Shown here: positions 45,861 through 58,291 of the stretch, in pieces
Layout of the letters: every line of letters begins with the position of its first letter
Position numbering within the stretch: position 1 is the stretch's first letter
Origin: Mucidula mucida
Lineage: Eukaryota; Basidiomycota; Agaricomycetes; Agaricales; Physalacriaceae
DNA: 64,000 bases
Assembly: GCA_015501055.1 (NCBI GenBank)
Contig: JADNYV010000032.1
Coordinates: forward strand, 239,338 to 303,337
Direction: 5' to 3'
The notes under the pieces: model-generated
Seen by the model: only the letters and a program-made list of their open reading frames with translations
The model's database searches: none
What the model was told of the DNA's origin: nothing
Made by a program: the position numbers and the translations under genes

Positions 45861-46624
45861 GGCGTTTTGGGCGTTAGTTTGTGGCGCAACTCGGACAATA
45901 TACTTACAGTAGTGACGATTTTAATGAAAATGTTCCGTCACGGTGCGGGGACCTTGGAAGGAATGGCGAGTGCCACGGACTGTTCCTTCTTTCACAACAA
46001 TCACTCCCTTTCACATAGAAAAGCTGTCATTCGAGGGTCTATGTTGTCAATTGACATCTACTATAGTGCCTGCCACATACTGTGACTGATGAACTGAACC
46101 CCCTCCATCACAATTCGCGACGTAAACGCCCTGGGCTCGATCCAGACGCGTTCCTGTGGCAACTCGAGCTTGGAGCATGTTCAGTGGCTAGCCCTAATTG
46201 CTCTCCCCCAGCTTCAGGTTAGTCCCGGTGCTTAGTTAAGCTTGGAGGTTTTACGCCACATACACCCCCATGATGACACTAGAATTGAGAAGAGCTCTCT
46301 ATTGTCTAGCGGCCACCATAGAGGATTATCTGGTGTGGGTAGCGCCGAGGCAGCGGAGTACTACTTATCCTAAAGTCCAATGTCAATCTGGTAGCAAGTA
46401 GAAGCGCCGATTGGCTTTGCGTCTACTAGGGAATGGACGTAAGCAGCGAGGCTACAGGAGGCTTGTCAAGTCTGTGGTTATGATTAAACTGGTAAACTTC
46501 TGATTTCAACGCCACAACATTGGTACATGCATTACTTTCTTCGCGCAAATAGTATATAAGTAAATGAGATGCTCACTGATTGTCCTTGTTGATGCAGATA
46601 GTCGATAGAACCGGGTCCGTACGC
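45861..46624. other. Intergenic, no gene recognised
   Basis: About 760 bp between the decayed hydrolase and the 3' end of an F-box gene. Nothing recognised. Confidence 0.5.
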
Positions 46625-47932
46625 TCACTCGTACACCCACACCACCCCCGCACCGTCCTGGAAGTCAATCCCCTCCAGCTCGAAATACTCCGTCCACCAG
46701 ATAAACACGTCCTCCGCCAACATGTCCGAGTCCGCATCGACCAAAAACCCGACCGTCCTCACCGTCTCCAGATTCGGAAACATCTCCCTTCTGACGGACA
46801 TCAAATGAGACCTTGTCGGCGACGCCTTGTCCGGATAGAGACCGTTGGACGCGACCTCGCACAAGCCGATGCGGCGCAGGGCCTGATGCGGGGTATCGAT
46901 CGCGATTACGGGAGACTGGATCGTGAACGTGAGCGTGTGCAGATTAGGGCACGCGTCTGGGAGCAAGAATGCCTCCGGTTTAACATTGTTCTGCAAAGAC
47001 GATCCGTGCAAAGGGCGCACGATTGGCTCTGGGTCGAGGCCCGCGGAGGAGGGCAGATGTACCGAGAGGAGAGAAGGTCCGTGCAGTTTGAGGAAGCGAC
47101 GGAAGATATCTGGGGACGCGAAATATCCGGCGTCGCACGGTTTGAGTGTCAGCGTGGTCAACGAGGGGAGAGAAAGGGACAAGGCAGCGGACATGCTGGC
47201 GTGACTGGATGCCAACACGAGATGCTCAAGGACAGGGAGGGTGGACATGGCTTGGATGTTGTTGGCGTCACCACCTGCATAGTTCCGGAGATCGAGGACG
47301 CGAAGGGCGTAAAAGGATGACAGATGAACTGGATTCATGAAGCTCTGATCCTTGGTATCCTTCCAATAAAGTTCTTGGAGGGAGGAGCCGTAGAGTCGCG
47401 TGATGCCGCGAACAAAATCTGGGGGTAGTGAATGCGTCCAATTGCCGCTCAAGATTCGCAGTCTTGGGCAGAGCATAAATATCTGAAAGAGGGTCTGTAG
47501 GTAGGAAAGGCTATGTGCGTTTCTGGCGTGGGTGAAGATCTCGATATTTCTGACAAAGAGACCATACTCTGAGACGCGGGCGACTACCGAGGTAGAGATA
47601 TGACTCTGTAGAGCGTGAAGGATTATGGCAGCTCTGGAGGGGCTTAAGATTACGATGTGTTCATAGAGTATTGGAGTGGCGATCTGGTGCCAGAGATGAC
47701 AAACGAGGACTAGAGTAGCTTTGGTTCGCTGGGCGAGAAACGGGGTGTTGGGGGCCATGACGTTATTGGACAGGCGTCGGGAAATGAAGGGGTCTAGCGG
47801 AGATAGATGGTGGGACTTGTGCATGTACGTCGCAAACTGAAAAATCTCGAGCCATATCTCGGGGGGCAACGGTGGCAGAGGCTTCACCGTCGTAGCTGGT
47901 TTGCGTATAGGAGACGAAAACGTGCTGTCCAA
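46625..47932 (-). CDS. F-box protein, LRR-like body (5' end unresolved)
   Basis: A single open frame of about 435 codons. The F-box core is LPPEIWLEIFQFATYMHKS, then LVLVCHLWHQIATPILYEHI, followed by Leu-rich repeats (LQELYWKDTKDQSF, LRVLDLRNYAGGD, LTTLTLKPCDAGYF). The frame opens at 47932 without an ATG; the first in-frame ATG lies after the F-box. An upstream exon, perhaps using an ATG near 47973 or 48020, is therefore likely, but I could not find a splice that closes the frame. Predicted SCF ubiquitin ligase receptor, divergent from the DUF3844 gene. Confidence 0.75.
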   Translation of the reverse strand: MDSTFSSPIRKPATTVKPLPPLPPEIWLEIFQFATYMHKSHHLSPLDPFISRRLSNNVMAPNTPFLAQRTKATLVLVCHLWHQIATPILYEHIVILSPSRAAIILHALQSHISTSVVARVSEYGLFVRNIEIFTHARNAHSLSYLQTLFQIFMLCPRLRILSGNWTHSLPPDFVRGITRLYGSSLQELYWKDTKDQSFMNPVHLSSFYALRVLDLRNYAGGDANNIQAMSTLPVLEHLVLASSHASMSAALSLSLPSLTTLTLKPCDAGYFASPDIFRRFLKLHGPSLLSVHLPSSAGLDPEPIVRPLHGSSLQNNVKPEAFLLPDACPNLHTLTFTIQSPVIAIDTPHQALRRIGLCEVASNGLYPDKASPTRSHLMSVRREMFPNLETVRTVGFLVDADSDMLAEDVFIWWTEYFELEGIDFQDGAGVVWVYE

Positions 47933-48159
47933 GTTTGAGCAGGCTGGATTAGGAAGGAGGGAGTGGTTACCATTCGAACGGGAATAGTATGCGCTGAGCG
48001 GTGCTGAGTATCGCCTGCATGAACGTCAAAGAACAAGAGCAGAGACGCGTTCTAATTTGGAAGTCGCGTCATGCATCCCAATCCGGACAAGTGGCGGGAG
48101 TCACACGCCCGCCGAGCCAAGCAGCGCCAAATATACTCCTCCTCACACCCACCTTTACC

Positions 48160-49309
48160 ATGCTGGGCCTCCTTTCCTGCGGCCTGCTCCTCACCGCTCT
48201 GCAGCCAGCGCTAGGAATACATGTATATCTCAATCCGCCGAGACTTACCGCGAGCTCAGCGTTGTCGCCCGCCGACGCAAGTGCTGTGCTCTCCCAACAT
48301 TTAGGGCTGGAATCATTCGAGCCATTCCGCGACTTTTCTAGTGGGGACTACGAGCCTTTTGTTGGGCAGGGGGCCAAGAATTCACTGCTCCTCACTGTAG
48401 AAGAGGGCGATGCCGATGGTCAGTGCATTGTACACGATGGCAATAAACGGCTACTAACATTGACAATCAGCCATCTTGCCGAGTGGTCTCAGACCCTCCT
48501 TCAAATTGTCCTCTCCGCCTGTTGAATCACTGTACTCAGTCATCTCCACTTACCTTAATCGTGCAAGGCACATATACGTCTCTGTATACGAAGCCAGTCC
48601 CTCCCTTGCTCACTTCAACAACCTCCAATATCTGTCCACCTATCTGAACGAGGCAGAAGAATCCGAGTTCTCCGCTATTGACCTGGCTGGCCTCGCGACT
48701 GTTCGCAAGACTTACGGCGTTGACAGTGACGAATTCGCCCAGGCTGCACTCACCATTCGCGAGTTCCTTGAGCGCATCACGGCGCAGGAAATCCAGTTGG
48801 CCGTCCTCACATATACTCCTCTTCCTACTGTGCACTACTCCAAGCGCCAGTCCGATTCCATGCAGTCGCAGACACCTTTGCCCCCTGATCACGCCCCGCC
48901 ACAAGAACCCATCGGGTCCGTTTCCACCTGCTTCACGTCGGAGGATGCATGCAGCGAAAGCACGGACTCTTGCTCGGGGCGTGGACAGTGTGTGCAGGCA
49001 ACCAAGGCTGGCAAGACTTGCTTCGTCTGCACGTGTGGCGCCACCAAGACTGGCGAAGGCTCAAAGACCAAGACGGAGTACTGGGTGGGCGAAAGCTGCG
49101 AGCGCAAGGATGTTAGCGGGTAAGACGAATTACCTTCCCCCCTCGCTCCCTCTAACCTCGTTGTTCTTAGACCATTCGTTCTTCTCACAGGAACAGTCAT
49201 CATGATTGCCCTCGTCGCGGTCGGTGCGATATCGTTATTGGTGAGCGCCGGAGGAGAGGAGTTGCCGAGTACGCTCATGGGGAGTGCCGTGCATGCAAAG
49301 AAGGACTGA
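48160..49309 (+). CDS. DUF3844 (Vps3844-like) ER/vacuolar-sorting membrane protein
   Basis: Predicted exons: 48160-48418, 48471-49119, 49171-49309, in frame for 348 residues. Signal peptide (MLGLLSCGLLLTALQPALG), then a lumenal domain. Near the C-terminus lies an EGF-like Cys cluster (CFTSEDACSESTDSCSGRGQC, CFVCTCGATK, CERKDVSG), then one membrane segment (LLTGTVIMIALVAVGAISLLV) and a short tail. This is the layout of the fungal DUF3844 family, reported to influence vacuolar sorting. The role here is inferred from the family. Confidence 0.84.
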
Positions 49310-49586
49310 TAGTCGTTCAAAGGAGCGTACATCATCATCCTAGGACGTTCGTAACATAATCCCGAATCGTTATCTCCTTTTAATGAGTCCAGAAACGTTC
49401 GTAAAAACGCCACTGCTGGTTGCTACGCATCTTCTGCGCATTATACCCAGGGACCCACATTTGGCACTCTCAAGGCGTTTACTGTCTTGTGAAGGTCACG
49501 TAAGGAATTATCGATTTCTGCCGAATTAAACTACTACAATATACAACGTTTTTTTGCCTAAACTAAGTACTTCATTCTGCCGATAG

Positions 49587-50731
49587 TCAATGGTGGGTAG
49601 GGAGCTTTCTAATCATCTGCTGGTCTTCGGGAGCGCGACGGGGTGGTGGGAGGGTGCTCAGAAAAGAAAGTGGTGCAAGCTTTTCTGGCGGACCGTGCGG
49701 GTACGGCGCGGGAGTGTACGGTCGACTGTGACTGTGTCGTCGTGAAGGCATGACGGGCGGCGGAGACGACACCATGCGGTGAAAGTGGTGCGATGAGGAC
49801 GGGCTCGGCGAGTCCGGGGAGGGCGAGACAGATCTCGGGTGGTATTGCACGTACTCGAGGCGAGAGTACGAAGGGCTGCTGCTCGACGACGACGACGACG
49901 AACCGGCGTTGAAGATGTGCTCGGGGCGGCCCTTGACGGCGCGCGCTGTCTGGTACCGTTCGTGGGGGACGCTGAGGCCCGCGAGGTGGGGTATCTGGTC
50001 GACGGTGCGGAGGCTGTTGAGCGCCGCGTCGGTGAAGTAGGCGACTAGAGCAAGCGCTAAGTCAGCACAAAACTCCTTGACGGCACCAAAGGGAAAAACT
50101 TCGCCGTACTGAGATGCCACTTTCGCGTTCCGCCGGGGAATGCGACGTTGACAGTATAAGTCTGTTTCGTCAGTATAGACTTGGCAGCGTCGCTCCGTGA
50201 CCTGGGGGAGAAAGCTGTCAGCTAATAACACCCGAGGCGCAATAAAACGAACGACGAATGAGAGGTCCGCAGCGCATTCCCGTTATACAAGACATGCTCG
50301 TCCTGCTTTTCCTGATAGAACAGGAATCCCTAAATTAAACAATTAACAAATTTTTGGCGCGCCATCCAACCTTACATCTCTGACCCTCGATGGGCCCCAG
50401 CGGATACCTGCCGTGGCCTGAGAACACTACGCAGGTCAAAGGTAACAGCGATCTCACCATCGGTCCAACGCTCGATGCCGGTCTGCGATTACAGCATGAG
50501 CATTGAAACACACTAAATTCGAGGGAGGAAACCGGATACCCCAGTGGACTCGGCGCTCGCGCCGCGCTCCTCCCAAACGTACACGTTACCCGCAGAGATG
50601 AGGTTACGCTCGTCTGTATCCAGACGGCGGGTGATCATGGGGAGATGATTGAGCGCGACGGCATGGAAGATGACGCGAGCGTCAGAGGGCGTGCGGATGC
50701 GTATCCCCGCGCAGGTCGAACGCTGCGTCAT
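49587..50731 (-). CDS. Gti1/Pac2 (WOPR-domain) transcription regulator, short form
   Basis: Starts MTQRSTCAGIRIRTPSDARVIFHAV at 50731. The first WOPR half reads LPMITRRLDTDERNLISAGNVYVWEERGASAESTG, then exon junctions give GIERWTDGIRWGPSRVRDGFLFYQEK. After another intron (donor GTTCGT within the run encoding SSFV) come KSILTKQTYTVNVAFPGGTRKWHL, IAYFTDAALNSLRTVDQI and a Ser/Pro/His-rich tail with poly-Ser (stop 49587). The WOPR domain binds DNA; relatives (Wor1, Gti1, Pac2, Ryp1) control morphology, sporulation and virulence-related switching. The tail is short compared with Wor1-type proteins. The small exons were placed by family conservation. Confidence 0.83.
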
Positions 50732-53700
50732 GTCCTTAGTATTCAATGTCGATGACGAGGGAAGGATGAAAGTGGTTGGCAAAGGTAACAAAGTGGGTAC
50801 CCTCAACTCGCTGTTTTATCAGCGAAAAGCATAACCCATATATTGGCATATGACAGATGGGGCAGTTACGGCACAGATTCAAAAACGATCCCAAAACGAA
50901 GTTCACTAATAGAGATTTAAGAAGTTTTTATCAAACAGGGAAGATATTTGCGTACCTTGTCACGTACGGTAATATAATAAAATAGTCTCGGCTGGTTTGT
51001 GTGCTCCGAGTCTGAATATGCGCGCGTGTCTGGAGCATGACACGACCTGAAATGAAATGAAAGTAAAACGGGGGGGTCAGGCCTAGACTAGTAAACGCAG
51101 CTGAATTGAACTTACATGTAGGTTCACAGTCGAAAGGCAAGGAAGAATGCCCTCGTAAGTGGTGTGTATAGTCCGGTAATAGAGGAGGCGTCTTCCTTGG
51201 CTCGGCTGCAATGTCCGCCGTATCGTACCTAGTCTTGAGGAAAAGCACATCGAGAAGACATGATCTTACACCAAATTCCTCGTCCTATTCCATCTAGGAC
51301 ACGTCAGGTAGAATCGCCACCGTGTGAATCAGTCTGATTTCGGGGCCACATATCACTGTCCGACCTCTTTGGAGCAACGGGGATCACACTAACGCGAAAG
51401 ATTGCCGGTGATGGAATGTTGGAAGCCGAACAGGCAGAGAGTCTACGCTGTTGGGACATCTTCTGTGAATCCAGGGGCTAGTAGTGGCTGTTTACGATAG
51501 CTTCCTTGAAAGTCGCGCGCAGAAAGCTGCAAGCACGAGACTCAGAGACACCTGTCGCCAGATGCATCTCGGATTTAACGAGACACCAAGGCCACGCCAC
51601 TGATTCAAATGTCAACAAGGGGAACATGAAGAAAGAAGCATCGCGACGATTCACCAGCGTGAATAGCTTGATAGCCCGGAGAATCAAAGGCTGGTGATAC
51701 GCCACTTTGCGTAAAGTACCCACGGCCAGAAATACATCTAAAATCAGACAGAGCAGGTTGCGCGTCAAGTCGTTGCGCCATTAGGCAGGTCGACGATGAC
51801 ATTGCAGCATGCTTGGAACAACTTTAGGTCATGGTTGCCTTCGAACTTGAATTCCGCAAGTCCAAAGCCCCGACATGCCTCCTTGCAGGGTATGATTAGA
51901 GCATTTTTTCCACCTGTCAATGACCTGAACGTTAACATGACAAACCAAACATAAAGTAGACGGGCTCTTGCCATAAATGGCGTTATTCGCCACACGCGTT
52001 GGACATAGAGATTATGAGTTTTTACTCCGCCCCAGTATGTCCGCGAAGTGTTCTTACAACATGACCATTCTAGGACACGAATATGAATGCCTATCAAAAG
52101 ATAGACCTGTATGTTTTTTTTCCAATGTCATCGTGGTGGTTCAATCCTAAGAGGCGCGGGCGGGGAATAAAATCACGGCCGGATGCCGAAGTTGCCGGGC
52201 ACCGCTTATCAACTTGCGTTGAACGTTCGCCGTTTGCCACAAGCACTGTGAGCCTCCTACGGCCTTCGCTGGGACCTAGAACTTTGACAGACTATTACGA
52301 TGCGACTTGGTTTTGTCATGAAAACACATCTATCTTCGGAGTCTCCGTATTCTATCGGCCAGCTTACGGCCAAATTCCCAACTCAGAAGCGGAATCGTCT
52401 TTCTGAGCGACAGAGCAGGCAATCACCATTCACTCAGTTATCCTACGCTCGATTCGGTCCCTGTCACCGCAAACACAGTTGCCCCAACAACCATCAGACC
52501 CAAATGAATCTACATATCCGCTTCCTGTCACAATGTTCTATATGCCTCCCGCCCGTATTTGTACCTGGGTATGACGCGACGTCCCATTTCATTCCACCGC
52601 CACATCTATCAATAGGAAGAAGAGCGCGACTCGGGTGTGGCTAAGAACAAAAACGAACTGGTCTTTTCTGCGTGTTTTACCACACCTTTTGACTCATCGG
52701 CGGTCTTTCAATCCTCTTGGGGCGTTATTCTTGGGAAGTCTACAGCCGTCTTCGCCCAACTTGGGGCTGCGCATTTTGCCCTGGACTCAACAGCGGCATC
52801 TTCGCGGGCACCGATACCCACTTTTGAGCAGTTCTTTGCAACAGTCCGTTTGACTCTATGAAACAAGCGCTTGACTACTAGCGAACGTGCAGACTGTGGT
52901 ATGCTCTTCTTTCTGCCCATCGCACTCGTGGCGAGTTCCGAAGCGGGTGCTATGTATGTCATTCACCCTCACTAAATGGTTTGTCTGAAAGTGCCTGATA
53001 TGCTTTCCCTTCACGTTCCTTTCGTCGCCAAAACTCCGAGTCGCTATGCAAGTCGTCATTTCGTCGACGCTGCAGATGCTATTCAGTCTTCGCACTATTG
53101 GCCGCGCCGACTCTAACAAACGGCATTTAACATGGTCCAGAACGGCGTCTTTCCTCAAGGCTGACATCTGTCATTTCCTCGACTATCCATCCGACACGAA
53201 ATGACACTCGAGATTCGAAAAAGGCTCTAGCTTCTCCGCGCCGGAATCAGTATCCTTCATCATCTTCTTCTTCAACGCCACCACCCGCGGAGGTTGAGCT
53301 GGTCCATGCGTGTATGTCGAGCTCTCAATTCAATACAGACTTTGTTGCTTTGTAACAGTGCCCCGATTTCCGGAGAGATAGGGAGCATGAGCCATACGGG
53401 AACAATGTCCGACTACGTTAACGCTAATGACTACTACAGATCAGCCAACCGCCCATCCTTAGGCTAGTTTCTAATCTTGTGGCCTCGATTGGTTCGCACG
53501 CTCTGCTTGGCAGATAATTTTGAACGTCGAGGACTGGTGTATGAAGTAAAGGCGTTAAACGAAAACAAGCAACAAACGCTTCGCCGCGATAGTGTTTTCA
53601 AAATCCATAGATGGAACGAACGTATGTACGGTTTGGGAAGTGATCCTTTAGCTCTCATGTGGCGGTATTAACAGTCGGATTCTGAATTGACCCACCTGTC

Positions 53701-54260
53701 CAGTCAACTTGACGATGTCTTGGTATTAAAGGACGAATGTCGTTGAACATTACGGGGCTGTGGATTGTTGCCAGAAGCACAACTAGTGGACAGGTGGTTG
53801 TCGGCAGCGCATGACTTTATGTGTGGCGCGGATGCAATGCTAAATAGTTACTGAATGTTGTACTGATCAACTCTGATTAGCACGTCTCTCGTTTCTCTAC
53901 CCGTAGTAGCGCCGCCGCAAAAAACCTTTCGCCCTGCCCTTGTACTGTTTCGTCTAGATGAAAGGCGTCATCATCAGAAAAAGTCCAACGAAATTCTCTA
54001 TTTGCCATCAAGGAAGAGTTACAGTGAGGTAATGGTGAGCAGTTAACCTATGAGTATGTACATGCTGTAAACGCGCAAGAAATGGACCAGACTATCTAAA
54101 TACCCATGCAACTAGACCAATTGTATGTAATACGAAAAGTTAAGGTATCAAAAATGTACACTGGGATGGTACAGTGATAGGGGAATACGAGCGTTCTAGA
54201 CGTGCGCAGGACGTGACGTGGGGCGTAAAGAACGTGAAGGGGAAACAAGAAACAAACGGA
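50732..54260. other. Gene-poor 3.5-kb stretch
   Basis: The longest frames (for example 51478-51768 minus, 52083-52406 and 52300-52644 plus, 52856-53167 minus) are under 120 codons, overlap each other in different frames, and contain no motif I recognise. No tRNA, transposase, long terminal repeat or tandem repeat is visible. It may be old decayed sequence. Confidence 0.55.
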
Positions 54261-55149
54261 TTATTTCCTTTTATGTTTCTTCTTCGCGCCATCAATGACG
54301 GCGCCAGCGTCTACGATCATCTGCTGCAGCTGTCCGCTTTGGTGAAGGGAACGAATTGCTGATATGGGTCCGACGTATTGGCCGCCAATCAACAATATGG
54401 GGAGTTCGTCTGTGGACGCAAGTCTCTGCACGAGGGGCACGAGCACCTCGTAGTCGTCTCGGGTGTCCACATCAATGATGGTAGGCGCAGGGTGCAGATG
54501 CAGGTCTGCGATCATAGTCTTGACTTCACGGGATACGGGCGAGTACAACTGAAAGGAATCGTCAGGCGATGCGATCGAAACACAGCAAGAAACTCACCTT
54601 GGAATACAGAAAGACGGGGTTACGCGTCCAGACGTCCTCTATCATCTGCTTGACCTCGTCAGAGGCGCGGGGACTGCGAGTGTCAAAGTCGAGCACAAGC
54701 TGGGGGTCAATGGGATGTGCAGGGTCCACAAAGGGCGGAATGACATTCTGGGGCAGGCTCGCCAAAAAGCTCGAGACCGCGGCAATTTCCTGATCGGGCG
54801 CGAGCTGCAGCGGGGCGGAGTGGGAGTGGGACGTCGGTTTCCTGTGAGCGTGCAGATCATGGTGATTCCGTAAGGACTCTAACGCAAGTGTCATCTGCGC
54901 GGCTGCTGCCGGAACCTCTGTCCGTTTAAGAGCAAGTGTAGGTGACAGTGCACTTTGCTGAAAGACAAAGAGGTAGACGGAGAGGAAAAAGAGGGCGAAC
55001 AAGGCGATGAATGTAGTTCTATGGCGATGTTTCCGGGGTTGGAGAACGGCCATAAGGGAGGAGGAGTACGAGAGTGAGGCGGTGTGTCTGTGTGCAGGTA
55101 GGATGGAATCGCGTAAGGGTGTACGGCTGGTAATGCGAGGCACAGGCAT
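54261..55149 (-). CDS. Membrane-anchored glutaredoxin-like protein without active-site Cys
   Basis: Two exons, 55149-54598 and 54548-54261, give 279 residues. One N-terminal membrane segment (FIALFALFFLSVYLFVF) resembles yeast Grx6/Grx7 of the early secretory pathway; an internal ATG at 55053 is an alternative start. A linker rich in Leu, His and Pro follows. The glutaredoxin fold reads VFLYSKLYSPVSREVKTMIADL, APTIIDVDTRDDYEVLVPLVQRL, LPILLIGGQYVGPISAIRSL and ends GAKKKHKRK. The position of the redox Cys (CPYS in active enzymes) is SPVS, so classical thiol chemistry is not expected. The cis-Pro loop region (LPILLIGG) is kept. It may bind glutathione or act as a scaffold. Confidence 0.84.
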
Positions 55150-56485
55150 CTTATTACGCCACCAGGCAGAAATGTAAAAGATAAATGAAGGTGGGCAGCC
55201 GGATGGCGAGGGAACGTGGTGGTGCAGAACAAAGGATAACTGACTTTCCAGGGTCCTTCCAGAAACAGAAACGAGGCCTCGCCGATGGCTTGCCGAATTT
55301 CACCGCCATCAGTTCGTTCCTCTTTCTTGTTCGTTCTCCCGGCTCCGAGGAACACTGTTTCACCCTTTTGAAAAAGCAAGACCATTCATTCGCTATCGGA
55401 GACCCTCTATACTATCTGAGAGAACGAAATCGCGTGAAATTACTTCAAAATATGACGCGTAGAAGCTGGCGAAGTACTATCAATTACTAGCTCGGCTTCC
55501 AACTTCCCTAAGGGTAAAGAAGGGAGAGCATAGGGTAACCATGTGTAGAACAGGCTTGATTCCTCCGGTGTGAACTCCTTGCGTAGACATGCATATGCAT
55601 GACCCCTCAATCCTCCGAGTCTTTCTACCCCAACAATCTATGATACCACTCGGGAGCACTCCCAATTCCACGTCGCGTGAAAAACACGGTAAATCGCCAC
55701 TCGATCGCGTCTCGAAATAACAAAAAGTTCCGTCGGAAGCTCTTCTAATCCTCACCTCATCCTTCCGAACCGAGGTCCTCCATCTATTAAGAGAAGTTAC
55801 TAAAGTTGTGTACCACTCTAGGCGCGCTCAACTCCTCCGGTATACTTCCTCCTTCCACCCCCACGACTGTTGTCAAGTCCAAGCACCATTTCATTCGTGG
55901 GGGCAATGCCGCCGATCATACCCTCGATGCCACACAAAACTCAGAACTCTGAAAAGGATTTTATGAACGTTTAGGAGTCCGGGATCATTCCTCCATGCTT
56001 CACATCCATGAGGTCATAAAACGGTCTACGGAAGTCTACGGATGGGGTCAAAGGGATTGGGAAAGTGCGTGAGAACGGCGAACGTATCGGCCGCCACATA
56101 ACTGCTTGGATCCGACGGAGAGATTGCCACACGGGCGACAAGACTACAAGACTCGGAACAAACTCGGAGTTTCAAAGATCGGATAATCCATCAGTGCATC
56201 AGTTCGTACTCTGCGTTGCAAGTCCAGCTTCAACTTGCATTCTAGCCTATTCGACCATCCTTGATATCTACAAGATCTTTCGTAGGTACACCCTCATGAA
56301 CAACACGGCGAACGACAGTGATCCGCACCCGAGTCCTTCCTCACAGCTGAGAGCTTCAATGCGAGAATGTGCCATGCTTTTAGCGCCACTGCGTGATAGA
56401 TGGTCAAGTATCACGTACCGGTGGAATGGTATATGTACAGCACTTGACTCCATCCGGACCGATTGGCACACAACACGGTATCTAT
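55150..56485. other. Intergenic, no gene recognised
   Basis: About 1.3 kb. Scattered short frames only. A plus-strand frame of 260 codons at 56065-56847 is mostly the antisense of the next gene. Confidence 0.5.
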
Positions 56486-57477
56486 TCAATTTAGTGAGCT
56501 CTCACTCAATAGAAAGAATACAATGCAACGAACCGATTTCTCGTTCAATGGCGGCGAGCAAATACATTCTTCTGCGTCTCGACATTCTTCTTTCTCAGAG
56601 CAACATCCGCAGAGACTCCGCGTATTCTTCATCTCTTGCTCGGCCGGACTGTCTCTTCCACTCGTGGATTCTTCTCGGCTATCGTGGCACTTGTGGTCTC
56701 CGCAACACCCACCATCGAAGTTCGGATTTCTCACCCACCGCGCCATCTTCCATCCTTCCCATCCGAAGAGAAACCCCAAAAGAAGGGACGTGGCGCTGTC
56801 CACCCACCAGCCACCTTTCCATAGCCGATACACAAGGGAACCAATGAAAAGGACAATAGTAATTTGGATACATGAAAGGGAACACTGTGTCTCGCCTTGC
56901 ATCGCGCTGCTGTCGAGCGTCCTTGCGAGATAACGCTTGGGAAGCCAAAGCAGGACCATGAGCACCAACGCTGATGCAGAAATGATGAGTGATGCATTCG
57001 AGCCGTCTGGCTCGTTGTGCTTCGCAAGAGCAACAATGGCCGATACCTCCGTAGCCAGCGAGAGAATCAACAACAGTGCCGCAATTGACCCACTAGCGAT
57101 TTTCTCGAATCTGAAGGAAAACGCTGTTAGCTGATGGCTCCGCATTCATGGGTTCAGAAAGCGTGCCTCAGCTCTGTCGGTTCCAAGACAACACCTCGCT
57201 CTTCTCCGGGCTTTGCGACTTTTCTGAAGCGCCAGAGGACCATCGCGGCCGAGGTTACTTCAATGCCGGACTGGATACCGAAGAAAACGAGGGAACGGGA
57301 GGCAGATTCTGCGCCGAACGCTATGGAGACTGCGCCTTCCGCTGCACAGTAGACTATACTTACGACGCTGATTGCGAGCGCATACTGCTGGAGGCGACGG
57401 TAGGGTGGGGCCATTGGGGAAGGAGACAAAATGCGATTCGATTCGATTCCCACAGTAAACGCGCGTCCTTTTGTCAT
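56486..57477 (-). CDS. TMEM163/cation-efflux-like membrane protein with Cys-rich tail
   Basis: Exons 57477-57195 and 57123-56486 give 306 residues; an internal ATG at 57414 is an alternative start. Membrane segments run ALAISVVSIVYCAAEGAVSIAFG, SLVFFGIQSGIEVTSAAMVLW, IAALLLILSLATEVSAIVALA, SLIISASALVLMVLLWLP and CIQITIVLFIGSLVYRLW. The conserved block WWVDSATSLLLGFLFGWEG includes an Asp that in CDF transporters helps bind Zn2+. The C-terminal tail has clustered cysteines (GGCCGDHKCHD, CGCCSEKEECRDAEECIC) that could bind metal. Likely a Zn2+-related membrane protein; direction and substrate of transport are not known. Confidence 0.78.
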
Positions 57478-58291
57478 TCGGACACGCGACTGGGGTCATG
57501 ACAGATGAGATCGGGAAGCATAATTAGTGAAGGAGTGAGAAGGAGGGTGCCGTTACGAGGAGGCATAAGAGAAGTTGTCTTAGACGCGTGTTCTCATCGT
57601 GTCCATTAAGATAGTACCCTTGCATGGAATTTTGGGGTGTTTCTCGGGGGCGAGCCATCGAGCTGCTAGCCATGTTAAGCGCCCGGAGTCACTGATTGCG
57701 ATTAGTTGCTGTTAAAGTACGTACCGAATATACGAGTAGCATTGAAGCGACCGGTGATGATGATTAGCCGGAGCTATTGCCACTCAATACGCTCGGAGAG
57801 ATATCTTATCCGAAGGATGAAAGGTCTAGATCTAACGCAAAGTAGAAAGACATGAGGGTAGAGCATGCGCGTCCCACACAAATGGTTGAGTGCAAGGAGT
57901 ATGGTCCGTATATGGAAGGTGATCGGCGCGACATCAATGATCGGGCCGCCTCGCAGCTATATCAGGAATTAGAGTGCGCCGACAGTTTCTTCTACTTTGT
58001 CTTCCAAGCGTTCATTGCTATTCCCGGAACGGACATTGTTGACCTCTATTGCTTGAAAAGGCCGTTGCTGATGTTTGCGCGAACGGGTACGCTCTGCGTA
58101 TTTCTCGCTCCCGTCTCCACCGTTGTCGGAACTCTGCTTCCCCGCTAAAACTTGATATTGTTATATACTTGTCTCATCATCGCCCGAAACCGACCTCTTG
58201 TCTGGATAGACCCGGGGTCGATTGAGACCTCAAAATGCATAGAGCAAAACACGTACGACTCGGACAAGGATTTTAACCTTGTTCTCGTACC
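57478..58291. other. Intergenic region between divergent genes
   Basis: About 810 bp upstream of both the membrane protein and mevalonate diphosphate decarboxylase. A 98-codon frame (57852-58148) looks spurious. Confidence 0.5.

Noticed and set aside
46200..46400. Possible 5S rRNA-like stretch
   Set aside because: Only short matches to 5S-like words; no consistent secondary structure or internal promoter could be traced.
52083..52861. Overlapping plus-strand ORFs as a gene
   Set aside because: Three frames overlap, none exceeds 115 codons, and no family or plausible exon chain is visible.
57194..57202. Apparent GC donor in the TMEM163-like gene
   Set aside because: A GT donor at the GAGCGAG/GTGTTG junction gives an in-frame conserved join, so a GC-AG intron is not needed.
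57852..58148. 98-codon plus-strand ORF upstream of mevalonate diphosphate decarboxylase
   Set aside because: No motif; lies in the divergent promoter region.
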